Shown here: piece by piece, positions 52,637 to 64,000 of the stretch | Numbering within the stretch: position 1 is the stretch's first letter | Layout: each line of letters starts with the position of its first letter | NCBI GenBank assembly: GCA_963812245.1 | Contig: CAWEUK010000002.1 | Span: 310,001 to 374,000 of the forward strand | DNA length: 64,000 nt | Direction of reading: 5' to 3' | DNA from: Salsipaludibacter sp963812245 | GTDB lineage: Bacteria; Actinomycetota; Nitriliruptoria; Nitriliruptorales; Nitriliruptoraceae | Translations under genes and position numbers: made by a program | The notes under the pieces: generated by a model | Told to the model about the DNA's origin: nothing | What the model saw: the letters and a program-made list of their open reading frames with translations, nothing else | The model's database searches: none

Positions 52637-54287
52637 ATGAATCATCACACCCAGGCCATGACGCGCGGGAGGCTCCGCGTTCTCGTGGTGGCCGTCGCCG
52701 GACTGCTTGCCGCCGCGCTGGTCGCGGTCGCACCGGTCCAGGCCAAGCCGGCCCAGAAGTGCGACAACCAGAACAACAACACCCTCCAGAAGCTGCTGAC
52801 CTGCATGACTGTCGACGGTGTGCGCGAACACCAGGCTGCCCTGCAGGCGATCGCCGACAACAGTGACGACCCCGACTATCCGGACTCGCGTGCGGCCGGC
52901 ACCGAGGGCTACGCCGACAGCGTCGACTACGTCGTCAACACGCTCGAGACCGCCGGCTGGGACGTGTCACTCGACCCGGTCGAGATCACCTACACGCCTC
53001 CGTCGCTGCTGACGACAGCTCACCCCGGTCGAGGCCGCCTACCCGACCGGTGCCTTCACGGGAGCGGGTCTGGGACGTCACCGGCGCGGTCATCCCGGTC
53101 GACATCAACCTCGAAGGTGACCGCGCGAGCACCAGCGGTTGTGAGGCAGCCGACTTCGATCCCGCGCTGATTCACCGGCCCCAACGACATCGCACTGGTC
53201 CAGCGTGGAACCTGCAACTTCGGTGACAAGGCCTTCATCGCCCAGCAGGCCGGCGCAGAGGCGGTCATCATCTTCAACCAGGGCAACGCGCCCGGGTCGT
53301 TTTGACCTGATCGTCGGCCAACGCGTCGTCGCGCACCGACGGCACGCCCGTGTTCCACGACATCCCGGTCGTCGGTGCCAGCTTCGCCAGGGCGTGGCCC
53401 TGTCCAGTTGACGGCTGCCACTGCCAGGGTCCGCGTGTCGATCGGAGACGCGCACCGACTACAACGTCATCGCGGAACTGACTGGTGAGAACGACGACAA
53501 CGTCGTCATGGCCGGTGCCCACCTCGACTCGGTCCAGGCAGGCCCGGGCATCAACGACAACGGCAGCGGCTCGGCCGTGCTGTTGGAGTTGGCGCAGTCG
53601 ATCCGCAAGCTCGAGCCCGTCAACACCGTCCGCCTGGCATGGTGGGCAGCCGAAGAGCAGGGGCTGGTCGGGTCGACGTCGTACGTCAACAACCTGTCCG
53701 AGCCTGAGCTCGACCGCATCGCCGCCTACCTGAACTTCGACATGGTGGGTTCGCCGAACTACTTCATCGGGGTCTACGACGCCGACGAGTCGTCGTTCAA
53801 TGCGGCCGCACCCGTGCCGGATGGCTCGATCGCGATCGAGGACCTGTTCGAGCAGTACTTCACCTTCGCCGGTGTTCCCTACGACGACAGCGCGTTCTCG
53901 GGTCGCAGTGACTACCAGGCCTTCATCAACAACGGCATCCCGTCCAGTGGTCTGTTCACTGGTGCGGAGGTCATCAAGACCCCCGAGCAGGAAGCGATCT
54001 GGGGCGGCACGGCGGGCGAACAGTTCGACCCGTGCTACCACCTGGCCTGTGACACCTACGACAACAACAGCAACGCCGCACTGGCCGCCAACACCGGCGC
54101 AGTCGCACACGCGATGCTGACGCTGTCCTACTCGACCGAGGCCGTGAATGGCGTCCCGGGCGAGAAGGTCCCGGGTTCGAACCCGTTGCGTCTGCCCACC
54201 GAGTTCGCCGGCCCCGAGCACACGTTCGCGGGTCCGCTCGGCGGTGACAGTCCCCACGACCACGACCACGACAGCGACGCCGGCTGA
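52637..54287 (+). CDS. Secreted M28 family aminopeptidase with PA domain (heavily frameshifted)
   Basis: About 549 residues when repaired. A signal peptide (about 12-36, ending APVQA) precedes a helical region, then a protease-associated (PA) insertion and the M28 zinc domain: MAGAHLDSVQAGPGINDNGSG (His and Asp ligands), AEEQGLVGS (Glu), LNFDMVGS (Asp) and PCYHLACDTYD (His). Between 53018 and 53450 I count about eight single-base indels, mostly extra bases, yet each frame in turn reads good PA-domain sequence (TPVEAAYPTGAFTGAGLG, INLEGDRASTSGCEAADF, FNQGNAPG). Outside that stretch the gene is intact. I favour a damaged consensus over gene death. Confidence 0.75.
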
Positions 54288-54312
54288 CCTGGCCTGCTGC
54301 GCCACGAACACC

Positions 54313-54344
54313 CCGCCGCCCGGACCACTTGGTCCGGGCGGCGG
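54313..54344. terminator. Bidirectional hairpin terminator between the M28 and nitronate monooxygenase genes
   Basis: CCGCCGCCCGGACCA (54313-54327) and TGGTCCGGGCGGCGG (54330-54344) make a perfect 15-bp stem. It lies 26 bases after the M28 stop and 17 bases beyond the stop of the converging gene, so it can serve both. Confidence 0.7.
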
Positions 54345-54361
54345 TTCGTGTCTGGCCGTGG

Positions 54362-55871
54362 TCACTCGGCCGGGGGCGACAGCACGTGGGCAATCACGTC
54401 CGCGGCCGTGTAGCCGCGCCCCTCGGGACCGGTGAGGCGCGTGAGGTCGACGAGGTCATCTCCGGCAGTCAGCAAGGGCAGCTCCACGGCGCCGTCAGGT
54501 CGAGTCTGGCCGAGCCCGATGGCGGCGACCAACCCGTTGCACAGGCACATTCGGCCCTCGGCGTCCTCGGGGGTGCCGCCCTTGGCGGTCCAGTCCTCGA
54601 CGGGTTCCGCGGGGCACCGGTACCCGACCAGGCCGTCCGGGCGCACGTAGGGTTCGCGGAGGTACCCCAGGTCGCACATGCGAGTGCGGCCCGCGTAGAC
54701 CTCCTCGTTGCCGATCGTGTCCGCCATGGGCGCCACCTTGAACGGGTAGCCAGTGGGGGATGCGATCGGATCGGTGCGAACCTCGGCCGTGCCCGCGCGC
54801 ACCGCGTCCAGTGCCTGGCGACGCAACATCGGAGACAGGCCGGACTCGTCGCAGAACGCGAACGCGGTCCCGACCTGGACGCCCGCTGCCCCATGGTCGA
54901 GCGCGTCGCGCAGGCCAGCAGGATCACCGCGTCCGCCTGCCACCCAGAACGGTGCCCCGAGGGCGGCGATGTCGTCCAGGTCGACCCGGTCACGGGGTCC
55001 GTACACCGGTTCGCCGGCATCCGACAGGCGTGCGCGGCCGCGAGGCGGTGCGTTGTGGCCACCAGCGGTCGGCATCTCGACCACGAACGCATCGGGGGCG
55101 CCCGACTCGACGCCCATGAGATACCGCGCCAGCGTCGTGGACGCCACGATGGCGGCGAAGTGCGGCCGCTGCAGGGACGGGGTCGGCGGCAGTCCTCGGA
55201 TGTCGGCCGGATCGAAGTGCATGGTGTGATCACTGCCCGATGGCGCGCCGGTGACTGCCAGGGGCAGCGACGCGGCTTCGTTGCCGGCGAGGCGGTCGAG
55301 TACGGCCGGGATGCGCGCGGGGATGCCGGCACCCACGAATACCCAGTCGACATCGGCCAGCATGGCCCCGTACAAGGTCGGGAGTGTCGGGAGTTGGATC
55401 TTCTCGAGCAGGTTGATCCCCACCAGCCCGTCATGGCCCTCCTTCGCCAGCCACACCTCGACGAACGCGGCGGCGATGGTCAGCTCGACCAGCGTGCGGG
55501 GCGGGTCGACGACGAACTGCGGCACCGTGGCGAAGGGTCGCTCGTCGCCCTCTGGACGCAGGTGGCGATCGATGATCCGGTCGGCGATCTCGCGGGAGGG
55601 AAAGGCTGCCAGCGCACGTCGCGCATGGCCGCCGAGGTCGCCACGCTGCAGCCGTCGCGCCAGGGTCACCGACACGGCCGTGCCGGACACGACGCCGAGC
55701 TGCCCGGCGCGCGCCACGGCCTGCGCCAACTGCCAACTCGACACGCCGACACCCATGCCGCCCTGCACGATCCGGGGCAGGGACAACGGGCCGGTGTTGG
55801 TGCCGTCGTCGTCCGTGCCGTGCTGCTCCAGGCCGCCGTCGTGGGGGGGTTTCGGGTGTGGCCAGTGCCAT
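54362..55871 (-). CDS. Nitronate monooxygenase family protein (one frameshift near the N-terminus)
   Basis: An FMN-dependent TIM-barrel protein of the nitronate monooxygenase/2-nitropropane dioxygenase family, about 503 residues if it begins at the ATG at 55871. The core opens with LPRIVQGGMGVGVSSWQLA and has VEMPTAGGHNAP, WVAGGRGDPAGLRDALDHGA, VQVGTAFAF and a Cys-containing C-terminal region (CDLGYLREPYV, CPAEP, CLCNGL) typical of the longer form. From the ATG the first codons read MALATPETP, then a run of seven C shifts the frame before HDGGLEQHG; one C fewer joins them. Otherwise a TTG at 55786 would have to start it. It would detoxify alkyl nitronates. Confidence 0.75.
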
Positions 55872-56215
55872 GGGAACTACTTCGTGAGATCGTGCAGCAC
55901 GGTAGGCCAGCCCGACGCCCACCACTGCTCCGAAGGTCCTGGCATCGGCGGCCGAACGACCCGGCATCTGGGGGGCACGACGCGGACTGCGTGCCCCGGG
56001 GATCAACGTGCTCGCCCTGCCTGGACCGGGTGACTTCGCGGGCCCGGGGATCACGCTCGGCGCCGGTGGCGGAGGTGGATTCGACCATTCGACGGCGCCA
56101 GTGGCCGTGGTGGGCTCGACCAACGCGACGTCCCGGAGGAAATGGCTGGCGCGGCACCACGCGCTGACCGGCAGCAGTAGCGTTGGAGCTGCCCTGACCC
56201 AAGATCCGTGACGAG
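55872..56215. other. 344-base region between divergent genes, no gene seen
   Basis: Between the nitronate monooxygenase start and treS I find no convincing gene. Readings through it on the minus strand lack coding character except a short FGAVVGVGLAYRAARSHE stretch directly before the monooxygenase ATG, which may be leader sequence in an open frame. It presumably holds the promoters of the two divergent genes; I see no clear consensus boxes. Confidence 0.4.
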
Positions 56216-59577
<3,362 letters not shown>

Positions 59578-59711
59578 CCTCGCCACCACCCTGGTCTCGC
59601 GTCCATCTCCCGCTCTTGCAAGGATGGCGGGTGTTCAGCCCCCGCGGTCGTGCCGCGTCGGGCAGACTGGAACCAGGCCGCCAAGTCCGCCGATCGTGAA
59701 GGGCCCACACC

Positions 59712-61840
59712 ATGCCCGGTGCCACACCGCCGTCATCCTCGTCCGACCCGGATTCCTCCTCGCCGGAGGCCACGCCCCCGGCGGAGCCGCCCGCCAAGGC
59801 TGCCAAGTCCACGAAGAAGGCGCGGTCCAAGGCCACCCCCAAGGCTGCGGACGCGACCGGGGACGCGGCGGAATCTTCGGACCCGACCCCCGCATCGTCC
59901 TCGTCGGACACGCCGGAGACGGCACCGGGGCTGACCGACCAGGACCTGTACCTGTTCAACGAGGGCACGCACCTGCGCCTGTACGAGCGCATGGGCGTCA
60001 CACCTGGGCACCGTGGATGGCCAGGACGGCGCACACTTCGCCGTCTGGGCTCCCAATGCCCAGCGTGTCTCCGTCGTCGGTGACTGGAACGGCTGGGACG
60101 GCAACAGCCACCCGCTGGCGATGCGCGGCAGTTCGGGCATCTGGGAGGGCGTTCGTCCCGCACGTCGAGCAGGGCGATACCTACAAGTACCGCATCTGGC
60201 GGCAGGACGGCACGACCAAGGACAAGTTCGACCCCTACGCCTCCCACACCGAAACACCACCACTGACGGGCTCGAAGGTCTGGGACCTGTCCTTCGAGTG
60301 GGGTGACGACGACTGGATGGCCACGCGGGCCGAGCACCAGACCCAGCAGAGTCCCATCTCGATCCTGGAGGTGCACCTGGGCTCGTGGCAGCGCGGTGAC
60401 GGCGACCGGGTGCTGACCTATCGCGAACTCGCACCTCGCCTGGTCGAACACCTCTCCCACCTCAACTTCACCCACGTCGAGTTCATGCCGATCATGGAGT
60501 TCCCGTTCGAGGGCTCGTGGGGCTACCAGTCGACCGGCTACTTCGCGCCGTCGTCCCGGTACGGCACACCCCAGGACTTCATGTTCCTGGTCGACTCGCT
60601 GCACCAGGCCGGCATCGGCGTGATCCTGGACTGGGTGCCGTCCCACTTCCCGACCGACGACTACGCCCTGCAGGAGTTCGACGGCACCCACCTGTACGAG
60701 CATGCCGACGACCGCAAGGGCTTCCACCCCGACTGGAAGTCGTCGATCTTCAACTACGGCCGGCACGAAGTGCGTTCGTTCCTGCTGTCGTCGGCGATCT
60801 CGTGGCTGGACCGCTACCACGTCGACGGACTGCGAGTGGATGCCGTTGCCTCCATGCTCTACCTCGACTACTCGCGCGAGGACGGCGAGTGGATCCCCAA
60901 CGAGTACGGCGGCAACGAGAACATCGAGGCCGTGTCGTTCCTGCGCCAACTCAACACCGCCGTGTTCGGCGAGTACCCGGGCACGCAGACCTTTGCCGAG
61001 GAATCCACGGCGTGGCCCGGCGTGTCCCGCCCCACCTACCTGGGCGGGCTCGGGTTCGGGTTCAAGTGGGACATGGGCTGGATGCACGACACCCTCGAGT
61101 ACTTCTCCCATGACCCGGTCCATCGCCGCTACCACCATGACCGCCTGACATTCCGGGCCATCTATGCGTGGTCGGAGAACTACTGCCTGCCACTGAGCCA
61201 CGACGAGGTCGTGCACGGCAAGGGCTCGCTGCTGGACAAGATGCCCGGTGACGACTGGCAGAAGTTCGCGAACCTGCGCTGCCTGCTGGCGTGGCAGTTC
61301 GCGACACCCGGCAAGAAGTTGCTGTTCCAGGGACAGGAATGGGGCCAGCGAGGGGAGTGGCAGCACGCCCACAGCCTCGACTGGCACGAGTTGGACAGCG
61401 AGTCGCACCAAGGTGTGCTGGCCCTGACCAGTGACGCTGCCCAGGCCTACGCCGCCAACCCGGCGCTGCACGTCGGCGACGTCGATCCGTCAGGGTTCGA
61501 GTGGGTCGACGCCTCCGACAACGACCAGTCGGTCGTGTCCATGCTGCGCAAGGCCGAGGGGCACCCGTCGGTGCTGGTCGTCGCGAACTTCACGCCGGTT
61601 CCTCGGACGCCGTATCGCGTCGGGGTGCCCGTGGCCGGCACGTGGCGCGAGATCCTCAACTCCGACGCGTCGCCCTACGGCGGTTCTGGTGTGGGCAACC
61701 AGGGGGCCGTGGACACCGACCAGGTCAGCCAGCACGGCCACGACCACTCACTGGAACTCACGTTGCCGCCGCTGGCCGTGACCTACTTCGTGGCCCCGGA
61801 CACCGAGCGGCCCGATCCCGAGCACCCCGACTCCGAGTAG
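59712..61840 (+). CDS. glgB: 1,4-alpha-glucan branching enzyme (two frameshifts in the N-terminal part)
   Basis: About 708 residues when repaired. A low-complexity Ser/Pro/Ala/Lys-rich tail of some 70 residues precedes the E-set domain (TDQDLYLFNEGTHLRLYERM, FAVWAPNAQRVSVVGDWN) and the GH13 barrel: VEFMPIMEFPFEGSWGYQ, the nucleophile Asp in VDGLRVDAVASML, the Glu in FAEESTAWPG and the second Asp with His in LSHDEVVHGKGS. One extra base near 59997 and one near 60151 break the E-set. It makes alpha-1,6 branches on GlgE-built glucan. It starts 134 bases after the treS-maltokinase stop, probably one operon. Confidence 0.87.
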
Positions 61841-61844
61841 CCCG

Positions 61845-62837
61845 ATGACGTCGAACGCACCGCAGCGACCACATGCGGGGGATCCTCGCGAGACGGTGGT
61901 CCGGCGAGGCAAGGTGACCGCCGGGTGGTTCCGGGCCCGGCCGTCGGACCCGGACTTCGGTGGTGGGTCCACGATCCAACCGATCGTGGTGTTCCCGCGG
62001 ACGGCCGTGGGGATCCGCCATCGGCGCCGCGAGGAGGTCGTGGCCGACCCCACCACCGCGATGCTCTACAACAGCGGCGACGTCTACCACCGCCGGCCGA
62101 TCGATCCGACCGGTGACAGATGCGAGTGGCTGTCGATTCCACACGCCTGGTGGGTGCAGGTGTGCGCTGAATGCGATCCGGACGCGCGTCTGCACGATCG
62201 GCGGTTCGCCGACGGCCGCGTGTTCACCGTGGACCACTGCCCGCTGCCGGCAGCGGCCTATCTCGCGCAGCGCCGCCTGACCAGCGCGATGCTGGGAGAT
62301 GCCGTGTCGACGCTCGAGGCCGAGGAGACCACGCTGATGGTGCTGCGGGCCGTGCTGGCGACCGGCTCCGCTCGGAGCCCTGCGGCGGCTGCCCGGGGTG
62401 CCGCAACTCGGCAGCGTCACCGCGAGCTGGTGCACGACACGCGGGAGTTCCTGGCTGCGACGGTGACCGAGGACGTGGACCTGGAGGCGGTGGCACATGC
62501 GGTCGGCGCTGCGCCGCACCACCTCCATCGACTGTTCCGACGCCACACCGGCAGCACGATCCATCAGCACCGCACGGAGCTGCGGCTGCGGACGGCCCTG
62601 GACTGGCTGCCCGATCGCGACCTCGCGGCGATCGCGCATGACCTGGGGTTCTCGAGCCACAGCCACTTCACGGCGACGTTTCGCCGCTGCTTCGACCACA
62701 CACCGTCCGATGTCCGGGTTGCCCTGGCTGCTCGGCGGGCAGGCGGCACCCCCGCCGGTGACGCGGTCCCGCCCAGCCCTGTCACGCGAGATGCGCAAGA
62801 TCCTGACAGCCACCACGACGATGGCGATGCAGCCTGA
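61845..62837 (+). CDS. AraC family transcriptional regulator
   Basis: A 330-residue regulator. The N-terminal part (about 1-190) looks like a cupin-type sensor domain (VVFPRTAVGIRHRRREEVVAD, LYNSGDVYHRRPID, CEWLSIPHAWW). Two helix-turn-helix motifs of the AraC type occupy about 200-295 (LEAVAHAVGAAPHHLHRLF, RLRTALDWLPDRDLAAIAH). The last 35 residues are a Pro/Asp-rich tail. The start is 4 bases after the glgB stop, so it is likely co-transcribed with treS-glgB; whether it controls them or the next gene is unknown. Confidence 0.83.
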   Translation: MTSNAPQRPHAGDPRETVVRRGKVTAGWFRARPSDPDFGGGSTIQPIVVFPRTAVGIRHRRREEVVADPTTAMLYNSGDVYHRRPIDPTGDRCEWLSIPHAWWVQVCAECDPDARLHDRRFADGRVFTVDHCPLPAAAYLAQRRLTSAMLGDAVSTLEAEETTLMVLRAVLATGSARSPAAAARGAATRQRHRELVHDTREFLAATVTEDVDLEAVAHAVGAAPHHLHRLFRRHTGSTIHQHRTELRLRTALDWLPDRDLAAIAHDLGFSSHSHFTATFRRCFDHTPSDVRVALAARRAGGTPAGDAVPPSPVTRDAQDPDSHHDDGDAA

Positions 62838-62866
62838 AGGGGAATCCCCCAACCCAGGAGCATCGC

Positions 62867-64000
62867 ATGCCCTTCTCCCGCGTCGCAATCGCCACGGCCG
62901 TCCTCGCGCTGGGTACCGCCGGCACCGCCGCGGCCGCCCCCGGATTCGTCGAGGACGACCTGGTCGTGATCGATCGCCTCGACGGCGACCAGGCCAACGG
63001 CTGGTTCGGCTGGGTCGCGGCCAACATCGGCGACATCGACGGGGACGGCGTCGATGACCTTGCCGTCCCCGCCCCCGGCTGGGACCCCAGCGGCTCGGGA
63101 GGATTCGTCGCAGCGGGCAAGGTCACGGTCTTCTCCGGTGCGACCCGAGGGGTACTGGCCGAGCATGTGGGCATGGCGACGTCCCGGCTGGGCTACTCGA
63201 CCTCGATGGCGGGCGACGTCAACGGTGACGGGGTCGGTGACTACGTCGCGGGCGCGCCGGGAGCCTTCGCCTCACAGACCGGGCGCGTGGTCGTGTGGTC
63301 GGGCGCCGATCACACGGTCCTGCACGATCTGTCCGGACCAGCCGGGACGTTGTGGGGCGCATCGGTGTCCGCGGCCGGCGACATCGACGACGACGGCCAT
63401 GACGACTTCCTGGTCGGGGCGACGTTCGCCGCCGGCCGTCGGGGCACGCTTGAAGCACGATCAGGTGCCGACGGGTCGCAATTGTGGCGGGTCCAGGGTC
63501 GCAAGGCGGGCGACACCCTCGGCAGCGCCGCAGGGCTGGTCGGCGACGTCGACGGCGATGGCGTGGAGGACCTGTCGGTGGGTGCCAGCGGGGCCAAGAA
63601 CGGTCGCGGCACCGCCTACGTGGTCTCCGGGGTCGACGGATCGACGATCCACCAGCTGAATCCCCAGGGCGACGGCCAGGTCTTCGGCGAGTTCTTTGCC
63701 TCGGGTGCCGGCGATGTCGACGGCGACGGGGTCGGGGACGTGTTCGTGGGTGACTACAACGCCGGCAAGGCCAACCAGATGGCGTCGCCGCCCGGCAGCG
63801 GGGCTGCCTACGTGTTCTCGGGCGCGACGGGCGAGCGCCTGTACCGGTTCGCCGCCGAGGCGCCCGGTGACGGGGTGGGCCCGGGCCGGGGCGTTGGCGA
63901 CGTGGACGGCGATGGCCATGCCGACCTGATCATCGCTGGCTACACGTCGTCTGCCGGCGCGCCCATCGGGGGCAAGGCCTGGGTGCGCTCGGGTCGCACC
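62867..64000 (+). CDS. Secreted FG-GAP repeat protein, 5' part (runs off the window)
   Basis: At least 378 residues, no stop in the window. A signal peptide spans about 1-25 (MPFSRVAIATAVLALGTAG, cut near AAAA). At least six FG-GAP/integrin-like calcium repeats follow, each with a DxDGDG-type loop: DIDGDGVDD, DVNGDGVGD, DIDDDGHDD, DVDGDGVED, DVDGDGVGD and DVDGDGHAD. They should fold as a beta-propeller, outside the cell, with roles in adhesion or carbohydrate binding. AGGAG lies 6 bases before the ATG at 62867, which supports this start. Confidence 0.82.
   Translation, partial: MPFSRVAIATAVLALGTAGTAAAAPGFVEDDLVVIDRLDGDQANGWFGWVAANIGDIDGDGVDDLAVPAPGWDPSGSGGFVAAGKVTVFSGATRGVLAEHVGMATSRLGYSTSMAGDVNGDGVGDYVAGAPGAFASQTGRVVVWSGADHTVLHDLSGPAGTLWGASVSAAGDIDDDGHDDFLVGATFAAGRRGTLEARSGADGSQLWRVQGRKAGDTLGSAAGLVGDVDGDGVEDLSVGASGAKNGRGTAYVVSGVDGSTIHQLNPQGDGQVFGEFFASGAGDVDGDGVGDVFVGDYNAGKANQMASPPGSGAAYVFSGATGERLYRFAAEAPGDGVGPGRGVGDVDGDGHADLIIAGYTSSAGAPIGGKAWVRSGRT

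Noticed and set aside
55872..56215. A minus-strand coding extension upstream of the nitronate monooxygenase ATG
   Set aside because: Open but Pro/Arg-rich with no homology I recognise; the core domain begins well after the ATG at 55871.

Overview
The window reads as chromosomal DNA of a high-GC actinobacterium (Actinomycetota). Supporting signs are very G+C-rich codon usage, frequent GTG starts, three F420-type enzymes, a GlgE/TreS-maltokinase alpha-glucan pathway, an actinobacterial-style dCTP deaminase and a promoter that should give a leaderless transcript. I cannot place it to genus. There is no plasmid, phage or transposon signature and no CRISPR array. The only RNA gene is one tRNA-Gly(CCC).

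Layout. 0-3.3 kb: an ArsR-type regulator/MFS/ABC operon and a DUF2752-RDD membrane pair. 3.4-13.9 kb: redox genes (two LLM flavin enzymes, one fused to a P-loop kinase; two FAD oxidoreductases; a DDN-like reductase), 6-phosphofructokinase and a PIG-L deacetylase. 14-16.5 kb: secreted M14 peptidase. 16.6-18.5 kb: MarR/DUF6069/SDR unit around a double operator, beside a permease remnant. 18.8-24.8 kb: three proteins that carry cyclic-nucleotide-binding domains (glutaminase-STAS-cNMP, GNAT-cNMP, cNMP-patatin). 25-29 kb: a secreted DUF11-repeat protein. 29.8-35.9 kb: dcd, then beta-phosphoglucomutase, GH65 phosphorylase and GlgE. 36-42.7 kb: a sugar ABC importer with its own two-component system. 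42.9-48.6 kb: a cation-chloride cotransporter-like permease and a TetR-controlled ABC exporter. 48.8-54.3 kb: secreted ExeM-type nuclease and secreted M28 peptidase. 54.4-64 kb: nitronate monooxygenase, TreS-maltokinase, GlgB, an AraC regulator and the start of a secreted FG-GAP protein.

How the genes work together. TreS-maltokinase converts trehalose to maltose and then maltose-1-phosphate, GlgE polymerises it and GlgB branches the product. GH65 plus beta-phosphoglucomutase would return a disaccharide to glucose-6-phosphate, and PFK leads into glycolysis. The most unusual object is the 36-42.7 kb module. Its histidine kinase carries a complete sugar-type ABC ATPase cassette at the N-terminus. 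Its response regulator overlaps the kinase gene by 4 nt. Four GTTCAC-like half-sites in two 11-bp-spaced pairs, the pattern expected of OmpR-family regulators, sit just upstream of the binding-protein gene of the adjacent transporter. I read this as an ABC-ATPase-coupled sensor that controls its own importer.

Quality caveat. Seven genes contain frameshifts, about 20 single-base indels by my count and mostly extra bases. They fall only at 2.3-9.2 kb and 51-60.2 kb, and the protein sense on either side is intact. I think most are consensus errors rather than gene decay.
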